From Amyelois transitella (taxonomy: Eukaryota; Arthropoda; Insecta; Lepidoptera; Pyralidae), in NCBI RefSeq assembly GCF_032362555.1, contig NC_083525.1, positions 5,813,501-5,877,500 of the forward strand: a stretch of 64,000 nt of DNA. Direction: 5' to 3'. Positions 37,001 to 46,824 of this stretch are shown in pieces (positions within the stretch are counted from its first letter, which is position 1; each line of letters starts with the position of its first letter). Made by a program: the position numbers and the translations under genes. The notes under the pieces are model-generated. The model was not told the DNA's origin, made no database searches, and was given only the letters and a program-made list of their open reading frames with translations.

Positions 37001-38897
37001 CATTGACCCTTCTGGGATACCCGCTCCCATTGGTGGTTCTCGCCCTTCAAATAAAAAGGCTTATAAATGGAAGGAATAGATTTCTTTTCAAAATAGGATC
37101 ACATTGAATTGGTCACTCGATCACACTAAATGGATCAGATTAAGAATATCAATAATACTCTGGAATCCTACAAAATCGATTGGTTGATTTATAGTCAGGC
37201 AATTTCATCAAATGTGAGTATTTTCTTTTTAAAATCAAGTTGCCAGACAAATCATGATCTGAAAAGGCAAATCACAAGCACCTCAATTTGACGATCCAAT
37301 CCACCCAAGAAACATTACTATTACTGACTTTTTGAATGATAGAATTCTCTATCATTCAAAAAGTCAGTAAACTATAGCATTTATAAAGCATTCGCTTTAT
37401 AAATGCTATAGTTTCACATATGTTTCTTTTTATGTGCAGCTGATGGCAAATACTACTTCACATGAAAATAAACAGTTTACCACTAAGTTAATAGTCCACA
37501 TATCATTCAGCCGCGCGTTGCCGTCATAGCCAGCGAAGATCCACAGCTTGTCATCGTACACAGCAGCCCCGTGCGCTGACCGGGGCACTGGTTCTCTGGA
37601 AGAAATAATTACACTTTAGCATCAGGCTTTCAGTAATATCTATACATATAAAACTCTTCCTTTACCGAGTGACCTACAGACAACATACACCCAAACAGCT
37701 GTGTCTAGAGATTTGAAATTTAGCATGTATTTTTTTAAGGTCTAGAGGTGCACTAAGAGAGGATTTCCTAAAATTCCCGTGAGATCGGAAGATAACATGA
37801 ATTATCATTATATGCAGGGAGAGCCATGAGTTTCATGAAAAAAATTAAGAGCTAGGTACTTACTGGCCAGTAAACTTCCACTGTACCCACTGTGCACTGG
37901 GAAACTTGTATTCAAACAAGTCATTCTTATTGGTCAGGTTAGAATTTGCCAGGATGTCGCCCGTGTAACCACCAAACACGAACATTGAAGATCTGTGTAC
38001 CTGAAATTTTATTTGCATAATTATTGTATCGTTTGTTTTTATTTAAAGCACAGAATTTAAGTTCAATTAATACAGTATACAGTAAATAGGTATACTGGTA
38101 TTGTGGTGAGTGGAAAGACTAGTCTCTGCTTACTATTTATTTACTTATAGTTATAGCTTCCATTGTAAATACCTTACCACTTTATTATAAAAAGAATTGT
38201 TTTAATAAATATTTTGCTTACCACAGCAGAATGGTGATATCTGGGTGCTGGTGGCCCTCCCATGCACCCCATCTTAGTCCAAGATTTTTCTCTAATATCA
38301 AACCGGATGAGATCATTCAACATTGACTTGCCATTGTCCCCTCCAAATACATATAATGCATCTTTGTATGCCACGGCCGTGTGTTTACTTCGTCTGAGAA
38401 GAAAAATATTTTTAATAAACAGATTTGTTATTTGTGGTGATGATAAAATAAATAACAGAATCTGATAAAAACATTAATGTATCAATGAATATTTATTATA
38501 ATTAACAGCTTATATAATTATTAACAGCTTATGCACTTACTAAGGTAGGTAAATCATTTATAGGAAAATCTTAATCAAAAATTTGGTATACGTTTTCTAT
38601 GTGAAAAATTAACAATGTAACTTAATTTCTACACATGAATTCTTAATACAAAAATATTGATATTGCAATCAGTTAACAGCACATTAACACACAGATCCTT
38701 TAAAAAATTTATAAAATGATAAAGTGGTTACCTGGCTCCAACAAATTCATAGCACTCAGACATTCTTTTCCACTTGTGAACAGTTTCAAAAGGTCCAAAC
38801 TCCATTCTGAGATTAATATCCAGCTCGTTGGGGTTGCGAAGCTGCTCAGTTATCATTTTCGCTATGTTCTGCATTTGAGAAGAGCTCCGGTTCGTCT
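28025..38897 (-). CDS. Lztr1: Leucine-zipper-like transcriptional regulator 1 (Kelch-BTB-BACK)
   Basis: LZTR1 is a substrate adaptor of CUL3 ubiquitin ligase that targets Ras-family GTPases. Fifteen exons, 5' to 3': 38732-38897, 38222-38393, 37864-38000, 37481-37595, 36881-37044, 36021-36191, 35531-35672, 32005-32168, 31352-31527, 30718-30913, 29976-30130, 29231-29409, 28970-29096, 28575-28732 and 28025-28213. All phases close. From the first Met in the first exon (38874) the product has 795 residues (human 840). Kelch repeats: [72 protein letters not shown] and [19 protein letters not shown]1 starts near residue 350 (FCDVTLLLG), and BTB2 near 590 ([40 protein letters not shown]), each followed by BACK-like helices. 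The first visible exon opens at an acceptor, so an upstream 5' exon exists that I could not place; the true start may lie there. The intron 32169-35530 is full of nested elements. Confidence 0.95.
31126..31150. repeat. Perfect 12-bp inverted repeat
   Basis: CTCTGTTCAGAA, one A, then TTCTGAACAGAG, in an LZTR1 intron. Confidence 0.85.
32365..32682 (+). repeat. Left arm of a ~310-bp inverted repeat pair
   Basis: From about GAATGAAGCTACATTAATTC to GCGTCATAATATGCAT. It matches the reverse complement of 34460-34775 along its length, with scattered mismatches and small indels. Shared blocks include GAAAATGAGTATAATT, TTTCAAAATTCCCCATG, CGATGCAAAAAGTTGCAAGC and AAAGCTACCGTTTCTG. Confidence 0.85.
32844..34152 (+). 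pseudogene. Retroelement ORF remnant with nuclease-like motif, split by a LINE
   Basis: The left piece (32844-33260) encodes [20 protein letters not shown], a Cys/His knuckle, then [12 protein letters not shown](8)[14 protein letters not shown] read this as a PD-(D/E)XK-like endonuclease core of the kind found after reverse transcriptase in some retroelements. The right piece (33921-34152) encodes [14 protein letters not shown]...[20 protein letters not shown], its usual C-terminal continuation. The two are separated by an RTE-like insertion at 33268-33910. A frame change is also present near 33200-33230, so the ORF was damaged independently of the insertion. No reverse transcriptase domain is seen upstream. 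The family name is uncertain. Confidence 0.65.
33268..33910 (+). mobile_element. RTE-like LINE, 5'-truncated, with 10-bp target duplication
   Basis: 643 bp flanked by perfect direct repeats TAGTTATCGG (33258-33267 and 33911-33920). It encodes the C-terminal part of an RTE-type polymerase ([76 protein letters not shown]) with two in-frame stops, and ends in (TATG)n. It is inserted in the older element ORF. Confidence 0.88.
34460..34775 (-). repeat. Right arm of a ~310-bp inverted repeat pair
   Basis: Inverted partner of 32365-32682. The pair brackets the retroelement ORF and its LINE insertion, leaving about 1.8 kb between the arms. Confidence 0.85.
34975..35085 (-). repeat. Part of a common moth repeat (CAGACAGACAGAC family)
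   Basis: Contains AAGTTTCATCAAAATCGAACCG, TTTTCACGTGATGCCTG and CAGACAGACAGAC, in reverse orientation to the copy at 58671. Its complementary end (ACTAGCTTTCCCCCGCGACT) lies at about 32268, so one copy may have been split by the inverted-repeat-flanked block. Confidence 0.55.
36302..36478 (-). mobile_element. RTE-like LINE tail with 11-bp target duplication
   Basis: 177 bp in reverse, from (CATA)n through GGGGTAGGCAGAGACTACC and GCATACTTCCTTCGCTTCAT to CCAGGACGTCCTTAATTA. Flanked by perfect CTTACCTATGT repeats (36291-36301 and 36479-36489). In an LZTR1 intron. Confidence 0.9.
36600..36775 (-). repeat. tRNA-headed SINE, partial, reverse
   Basis: Body segments of the 20498 family (TTATTGGATCATGGCTGG, ACGATGTTTTCTCTCACTGT, AAGAGCATCAATTAG) without the head; in an LZTR1 intron. 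Confidence 0.55.
37321..37414. repeat. Two overlapping perfect hairpins (22 and 21 bp)
   Basis: Hairpin one: arms 37321-37342 and 37349-37370, loop AATTCT. Hairpin two: arms 37369-37389 and 37394-37414, loop ATTC. Both are exact, and they share two bases at the junction. In an LZTR1 intron. Confidence 0.95.
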
Positions 38898-39570
38898 CTA
38901 AAATAATCGTTTAAAGACCATACAAAAATTCAAGAAAGACAAGAACGATATACATTTTTATATAGGATACTAGACAAATAGGTCGAGCTTTAACCGCATC
39001 CTGATTCTACTTTGGCAAGCCGAAATAATTATATATAGGTAAACAGGTAAACAGTTCTTAAAATAAACGAAATATAAGAAAAATAGGCCGTTGATATAGT
39101 GCAATGACTTTTGTTCTAAAAAATAAAAAAACTGGTAAAGTGAAGCCTAACTTACTAAAGTTATAAATTATTAGCAATCAATTAGCTTCAACATGCGGAT
39201 AATCGAAATAAATGTTTATTTTGTTAGAAATATATATTCACTTTCATAAAAATAAACAACAATCAAATCAAAATCAAATCTAATTCTATATTTTGACAAT
39301 TGACAGTCTTGACACTTGAATGGGAGTGAAAAAACAAAGAGAGAAAAAGAGCAAAAGTATTAATGTACTTGTACAGCTAAAATGGCACAAAGTTTTGTGT
39401 TGCGTCTGAATTTCTGAATAGCAGTGAATAAAAAAAGAGACCATAGAGTTTTGAACGATGTAATGATGGATCTCTAAAATTCATTCGTTCAATTACGGTT
39501 TGGAGTTTGGATTGTTTTTATTTATCGGAGTTTTTCTAATATTTCTTTCGAATTCGAAAAAGTGCTAAGA
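38898..39570. promoter_or_regulatory. Head-to-head region, Lztr1 / Ranbp1
   Basis: About 670 bp between the first visible LZTR1 exon and the RANBP1 start. It must contain the RANBP1 promoter and the unresolved LZTR1 5' exon, whose donor must leave phase 1 if it is coding. A TTGACAATTGACAGTCTTGACA cluster lies near 39293. Function is inferred from position. Confidence 0.45.
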
Positions 39571-41127
39571 ATGTCTTCACCGGTAAGTTCCCTTTATTTT
39601 ACTATGCTACAGAGCCATTATTTTCATTTGAAGTAAACTATACTAGTATGACTAAATGCGATGATGTTTATGCTGATTTCCGTTATTGTGTCCCGCAGAC
39701 TGAGGAGAGCGTCCGCCGTAACAGCGAAAGCGAGGTTGGGGATGTAGAATCTCCAGAGCACGACCCTCACTATGAGCCAATCGTCTCACTGCCGCTTGTG
39801 GACATTGTGACAAATGAAGAAGACGAGGAGGAACTGGTTAAAATCCGAGCCCGGCTCTACAGATACGATACTGGAGATCACGAGTGGAAGGTAAGGTTGT
39901 CGGTGGATTATAGCATATTCTTGCTGTTTAAATTTCTTGTTTATTTATGCTTAGCTTTACATTTGTTTATTCTAATAAGAATCTAACCTAAAATATTTTT
40001 TACGGGATAACCCTTTCTTTTCTGAACATTCTTTGATATTTTTATAAGCTTTTTAACTGATGTCTGGTTGCTAACTTAAGTGGAGATTGAACATAAGAAA
40101 TACCAAGTTAAAATGTTATTTACTTATCAATTATTCACTGTCGTGGTTTAATATATTATTCTGCCATTGGTTTATTTTAGACTCCAGTTGAGCAGTTGTC
40201 TAATTTCTTTGATGGTTTTCTTGTATGTATAAATTAATTTTAATTTTCAGGAACGTGGTACTGGTGACATAAAACTACTTCGCCACCGAATAAACAATAC
40301 TGTGCGTGTAGTAATGAGGCGTGACAAAACTCTGAAAGTGTGCGCTAACCACTTTATCACACCCGACATCCGGATGAACGTCCACTGCGGCTCCGACAAG
40401 GCCTTCAATTGGTCTGTCTTTGCAGACTATGCAGATGAGACATGCAAACAGGAGTTGCTTGCTATTAAATTTGGCAATCCTCAGAGTAAGAACAATATTT
40501 GATTCTGAATATTTTTATGAATTCTTTATTATTAAAAGCTACTTTATAATATTAACTAGTAAATTACCTGGATAAAAGTCATCTTCATGAGGATCAATGT
40601 ATGCCTTTAAAGTAGCTGCTAATTAAATTAAATATCTTTAACACAGGGATCAGGGGAGATCCCCTGAATAGATAGATATTCATAAACATTGATAAGGTAT
40701 GTGATAAGCATTATCTTCTCCTTCTTACTTTTAGAAGAACCATAGAGTTATGATTTTTCTCTTACTTTAAAATGATATCTTTTAATGTTCATGAAACCTG
40801 CAGCCCATGTAGCATGGCATGCATGAGTTCACAGTTGTAAACACCTTTTTCAACTTTTAAACTTTATTATTTACAGATGCTGAATTATGGAAAACAAAGT
40901 TTGCAGAAGCTCAAGAGATTGTGAGAACAAAATGTAGTCTTTACACACAAGATCAATCATCAGATGATGAGAGCAGCATCACCAGGAGCGAAGACACGGA
41001 TACCCCAGAACCAAAGGTCTCTGACAAGTCTCCAGACAGAGCAGATTGTGATAGGCCCGAGGAAACTGATGATGGAGTTGTCCTGAAATTGAAAGAACTT
41101 AAAGTGGAGAGTGAAAAATCTGAGTGA
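39571..41127 (+). CDS. Ranbp1: Ran-binding protein 1
   Basis: RANBP1 binds Ran-GTP and, with RanGAP, promotes GTP hydrolysis after nuclear export. Four coding exons: 39571-39582 (MSSP), 39699-39890, 40251-40485 and 40877-41127; 690 bp, 229 residues. An acidic N terminus (ESEVGDVESPEHDPHYEPIV) precedes the Ran-binding domain: EEDEEELVKIRARLYRYD, EWKERGTGDIKLLRHR, RVVMRRDKTLKVCANHFI, FNWSVFADYADETCKQELLA and LWKTKFAEAQEIV. The tail is acidic and Ser-rich (DQSSDDESSITRSEDTDTPE). The phases agree and the order matches human RANBP1. It diverges from LZTR1. Confidence 0.96.
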
Positions 41128-43911
41128 ATATAATGCAAATTTGATTCAACAAGGTCTTGATGACTTTGAGTGTGCTTGATTTGGGGACATTGATTTCTTT
41201 CTTATGGAACATATTTGCAATTAAAGGTTCTTTTATCTATTAGTCTTTGGTTAGCATAATGTGAACATTCTTTCCTGATTTTCTAAATAATTTCATTAAC
41301 CAAAATCATCATAATCCTATTTGGCATACTCTGTAGTGACAGAATAGCATGGAAATCTCTTCTGTTTTCTCCACCCTTCATCTTACTTACTTGTACCAAC
41401 CATGAAATATGGTCCATTAAAGATCAATTACTCTTGTCAATGTTAATTGTATATAAAGATTGTCATAAGAGACCATCTGTAATATGTAGGTAGGGTATAA
41501 CTAATGCACACTAGCTATAAGTTAAATGTCTTTGTTATGCAGACCTTGGCAGAAACAGTAACTCCTTTATTTGATGAAATAATATTATTTAGCGGGTAGA
41601 AATATTTTTTCTACCAAACAGCATTATTTTATTCACTTTAAAAAATGTGCAAAATTGGTTTAATTTTGAAATGTTGTATATATATATGCAATGATAATTT
41701 CTTGATGCATTCCATGTTTGTTAAAATGGACTCATGTCATTGGTTGATACTGTGCCACTGTTTCTATGGACTAAGTTTTAAAATGGGTATTCGCCAGCTA
41801 TTGTTGGTCCCATTTGGTTGGTCCTACATTCAGGACTGTGCCAATGTTTGTTGGCCAGGTATTAATGCAACTTACTGCTATAAATTAGAATATATATTTT
41901 TATGTTTTCCTACATATTATAGTTGGTGATACTTATCTGGGTCGGCCTTAATATTAACAATTTGTGAAGCTGTGAATAGCATTGCCATCTGTTTGATAGG
42001 GTCAGACATAGTTTGAGACCACTTGAGAAAGCCTGACCGAATATGTCGTGTCAGCAGTTTTTATTATTCATCTCTAAGGGATAAGCCCGCCTTTGTACTG
42101 TACTACTGTTTTATATTTGTAATGATCATTTAGTGAACAATAAAGCATTTACTTACTTTATCAAATTCTTTCAAAAAGTCTTATGTAACAAACAACTATA
42201 AAGTCTTAGTTCAAGAGTGATTCCGGCGATAAGCGCCATTGATCAGCGTTTCTGGTCGACTTAGGTCTCATGATACTTTTTTAACTTTGCCTCTTTGATT
42301 TTTACATTGACTCTGTGGACACGCCCTAACGTTTTCGAGATGGCAATGCTAGCTGTGAATGAAGCTAATCATTCGTGATTTGGATTTGATACTCCTATTT
42401 TTAATAATTCCTCGAATAAGTGTTGCATTTCTTAGTAATACATATCATTTATTTGTGACGTTAAAAAGTTGACGGTTCACAATCTCTTATTGCCAAATAT
42501 TTTTTTCATAAAGGAATTGTGATTGTAAGGTATATGAATAGTAAAATAGATGTTTTAAACATATAATTGGATATGTTGGCATGAATTATTCCGTAAGGTT
42601 CTGTCCACGCTGTGATATTGCATCGTTTGAATGTTTCGAGTTCATCTGCGTATTTTTTTTTACCAGCACTTAAAATTGATTTGATACAAGATATATACCG
42701 CGCGTTCAAGTATCGCAGTGAAGACAACCTTAGATGTTAGTATAGTTCAGGACACGACCATTGTTAACGATGGTATATAACAAATGTGTTATCTGAGCAT
42801 GATCATAGAGATGTGTTTTCAATGTGTACTACAGCCAGCCACACGACCACCATAAACTATCAAAGCGTCTTATTTATCGTCAATATCGTGGCTTTTCTTC
42901 CAGTTGCGTCTCTCCGTCAATTGCAATGGTCAATCTATGATACAGGATAAAAGAAGTCCGGCACATAGGCAATTAGTAGTAAAATACAGGAATGCTTGGT
43001 CATTACCATTAAAAGGGGTCAATTTAAATGGGCATGTTGTCTCTACCTCTTATAACCACACAGATAGAAGGAAAACTTATAATACCATTGGTCGTGTGGT
43101 GACTGTATATTTTAAGAATTGGAAGAATTACTTTACTGTAGCAGCTTACATTCCGGAGTGTAAAAGAAATTTGAGGTCCAACTATAAAAAAAATGTGGCA
43201 AACATTGTGTAATATTTTACAGTTTATTTTTTTTTAGTCATAAAATAAATGTATTTCATAAAATAGTAGTTTCTTTTCTCCCATAAAATCTTGCATCAAT
43301 ATTAAGACAAGTTTAATATTTTTAAATATTTATTCATATTTTCCATGAAAATAAAATCTGTAGTGTCATAACCATACATTGTATTGGAAAGGTCCAATAC
43401 AACCATCAAAAATTATTTTTGTGCTTAAAATCTTTCATTTTGTGCAACAAAAAAAAAAATCAATTTTCAAATTACATTTCAAAGCAATATTTTATCAACC
43501 ATCTCTTTGTTTAGCATGTTATTGTTTTTGACAATGGAATGTTACTGTTGTACTTAATTGGTATGTGAATACCTTAGGTTTATGTTTACGTTTGATGAAG
43601 TCTACTTTTTATTCCCATAAAACATTGCCAAAAGCTTCAGTACCATTCATATTTGACAGCCATATAAAGAAACGAATTGTAGATTTTCATCATCATATCT
43701 CAACTTTTTTATAATTTGTATAAGTACCTATAATAAATGAACTCTATCATTTTGGACAGGAAAATTTGCCTAGCTGTAATAAAATATGCTAAAAATGTAT
43801 TGCACAATTTATGTACATTATGCTATAGATTTTTCAAACATAATATTTTGTGCCACACTTCAAACCACACTAATAAAACCTAAAAATTGCACTTAAATGT
43901 CCCTAAAATAA
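41128..43911. other. Ranbp1 and ERp29 3' UTRs and intergenic DNA (convergent)
   Basis: An AATAAA at 42139 is the best candidate end for Ranbp1, which would give a ~1-kb 3' UTR. On the minus strand TTTATT at 43329 may end the ERp29 transcript. A 102-codon plus-strand frame at 42904-43212 has no recognisable domain and no homology I can name. No gene is called. Confidence 0.5.
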
Positions 43912-44998
43912 TCACAGTTCATCTTTGGCTGCACTAATGTGTGCCAACTGGAATGCTTGCAAGATATTGGTTCTAATTCCTAGCTCTTTCTTCTTCTCCT
44001 CAGATACTTTCCCACTGAGTATCTTCTTTACTCTTTCGCTTTCACTTTTAATGAAGTCATCCCCTTTTTCTAGAATCTTGCTCATTATAGTCTTATAGAC
44101 TTTTCCGGAGGCAGCTTCCTGTAAAAATATTCCATTTTAATATCCCAGAGTAATAGCAAGAGACTACATTTCCACATGCCATGATACATAGCATACTTCT
44201 CACATTCATTTAACTTTTTATACAAGTCTGGCAGTTCTTTAGGGAACTCTTGACCTGAGCCTACACCAGTACTCCCCAGCTTATCAAGATATGTTTAAAT
44301 AATAAAACCTTATTCATTTCTTTTTTTTTGTGTTTGATTAACATTTACTTGACACACTAATGTCTGGAAGCCATTATACACATATATAGATAGTGTTAAT
44401 AACTTGAACAAACATGTTCGGCTAAGTAACTGTCACATGCACTTACTTTGTCTGATAATTTTTTGACATCTTCCTCCAGTTCTTTTAGTATTTTCTTTCT
44501 ATTTTCATTATCACTGGCCTTTATAAATTTGACAGCAAGTTTGTCCAAGCTCTTTACACACCCTGGAAGGCTTAAATATAGGCCAGTGTTTTTACGAATA
44601 AACTTTCGAATTTCGTCACTAGTAAAACCGTTGGAATCGTCAAAGGTTAGCGGCTCATCCTTGCCTTTTAGAAATAGTTTCACGACGGGGAAGTTGTCTT
44701 TCGACGCCCCATATTTGAGCGCTAATTTCTCATTTTCTTTTTCCCCATAATCTTTTACACCAACTTCAGCTATCAAAAGTTCGTCCACATCTTTCGCGTC
44801 CTTTGCAAGAGCCACGAAAGCGTCGTGTTTGTCGCCATATGGAAATGCGACGTCGAATTTCACAAGAGAAGCATCGAATTTACTTGTTATTTTTTCAAAC
44901 GAAAGCTCATCCAATTCCACTGATCCAGAACTTGAAGTGGAAGCGCTATAACTGGAAGGAGCTGTTATGAAGAGACACAGGAGCAAAAGCCGGTGCAT
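43912..44998 (-). CDS. wbl: ERp29 / Windbeutel ER chaperone
   Basis: An ER-lumen PDI-related chaperone; Drosophila Windbeutel escorts Pipe to the Golgi. Two exons: 44447-44998 and 43912-44118, joined in phase 0; 252 residues (human 261). Signal peptide about 1-18 (MHRLLLLCLFITAPSSYS). The thioredoxin-fold b domain has ASLVKFDVAFPYGDKHDAF, LLIAEVGVKDYGEKENEKLA and GLYLSLPGCVKSLDKLAVKF. The all-helical D domain in exon 2 has VYKTIMSKILEKGDDFI and KKELGIRTNILQAF. The C terminus is KDEL, a canonical retention signal. No CxxC motif is visible in the thioredoxin fold, as in mammalian ERp29 and unlike what I recall of the Drosophila protein. Confidence 0.95.
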
Positions 44999-46824
44999 GG
45001 TCGGCTGTCGGTTTAAAGGAACAAAATAAATAAACGGGTAAATGTGCTAAGATATACAATGTTTTTCAAGTAGCTTAACTATTTATTACACTTTCACCGG
45101 TAAAGTTACCAATATAAATTACAAATAAATATAAACAAAATTCCGTTCGTTTGCCTAAAGTCAAGTCAATCACTGCTTCACTGAACTGAACTGACGTTAC
45201 TAGAACTAGTTACTACTGTCCTGCTGGTTGCTACTGTCACTGTCATTGTCGTCTCTATTCCGTTTTCCCCCTAAGAATTAATACTTTGACACTCATTATT
45301 ATTTTATTTAATAAAGTTTGTGTAAATAAAAAAAAGGATACGTTTTTAATTCGTATTTTAAATAACAAATCACTAACATATTATGAAGTACAACATTGTA
45401 ATATTAAATAGTGTGATATAAAGGTTGATTTGAAAATTTTCTTCTGTAAGCTGAAACGTGTTATTCTTGATACACCATTGGACCACAATGGTGTACCGTG
45501 GATTATTTTGATTGGCTTCTACACAATAGGAGATGCCTGATTGGTCGTAGATGTGAGGAAATTCCTGAAGGAAATTCGTAACTTTCGTAGGTGTGATTCG
45601 TAGCAAATGTAGAACATCGTAGACGTATCTACGAACAAATATGTAGTATATTTGTAGCAGAATATTGTTTTTCTTGGTCGGGGGCTAATAAAATTTTATT
45701 AGTTAACTTTAAAGTCTTTGCTACCTTTGCCTTGGAAAACGTTGGATACATGTATGTAAACGATATGGGGGTTGCTAAAAAGCTTTTGATTATACCTATT
45801 TAATTTTTGGAATAGTCGTGTCTAAAGTAGAAAATCGTCTGCCCTTTTACAAAGTAAATTAAATCCAGGGAAATTCTAATGCAAAAGTATAGGTACTATG
45901 ATATGGGAGAAAGAAAAGGAGTTCTTTTTTAAGAAATAACGTGTAGACAGAACCACATTGTAACACGCCACGTTGAGGTGATGGCTTGATATTGTGTCGT
46001 GTGGTTCTTGGCTATTTAGAATAGCACCACTCCAAACCTTTCCTATGGGTGACGTAAAAGACGACTAAGGGAATTGGAACACATTCATCTAGTGCAAGCT
46101 TCCATGTTGGTGTGGAAGCGAAGAAAAAACATAGTGTGTGTCAGCTGCATCTCTTCCCATCTTCCCATGCAGATTGTAAAGTCAATCACGGGATTGGCTA
46201 ATAAACTTGGTATTCTTCATTTAGGCGTTGGGCTAGTAACCTGTCATTATTTGAATTCCAATTCCTTCATCAAGCTATACAGCTGAACGAACGTGGCCTT
46301 TAGGGCTTTTGGCTGTTGGCTCTTTTAACCACACGGCGAAATCTAATTAATGACTAGGCCATGTTGATACTACCGGTACTTGCTTTGGTTGTAAGGGAGA
46401 ACGACGTAATTATATGTATGTAGGGGAAAAAGATTTAAGTGACAAAAGTTAGTGAAAGTTAAACAAATAATAACAATAAAATGTTTTAACTCTTCCATGA
46501 TTTACATGCTTAACCCGTGCTGTTTCGAGCGTGCTATATAGTGCACACTGCATAGTAGAGTATTAAAATCTTCCCTATCTCTTTCCCATCCCATTCAACC
46601 CTAATGGTTAAACTCACAGTTGGAAAGAGAGGGAAGATAAGACATATTAAGCCTTATCAACGATCGTGAATTATCCTATTGGCCGGGTGATATGAATTCT
46701 ATTTCATATTTTTTATTGTTGCTGATATTTTATCAGAATGAAAAATTACTGTAACGCAATATCTAATAATAAAATATACTCATAAAAATATCATTTTATT
46801 TAGAGTTTTGAAAGGATTGAGGCT
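44999..46824. other. ERp29 promoter side and upstream DNA of the micro-exon gene
   Basis: ERp29 and the micro-exon gene diverge across 1.8 kb. The section holds an inverted copy of the 'GGGGTAGACAGAGCC' repeat (45993-46325) and otherwise unrecognised AT-rich DNA. Confidence 0.45.
45993..46325 (-). repeat. SINE-like repeat, 'GGGGTAGACAGAGCC' family, reverse
   Basis: Reverse block order: GTGTCGTGTGGTTCTTGG, CCACTCCAAACCTTTCC, ACGTAAAAGACGACTAAGGG, GGCGTTGGGCTAGTAACCTG, AGCTGAACGAACGTGGCC and GGCTGTTGGCTC. It includes an extra ~100 bp in the middle. Confidence 0.65.

Noticed and set aside
42904..43212. 102-codon plus-strand ORF
   Set aside because: No domain, no splice context and no match I recognise; lies in a convergent 3' UTR/intergenic zone.
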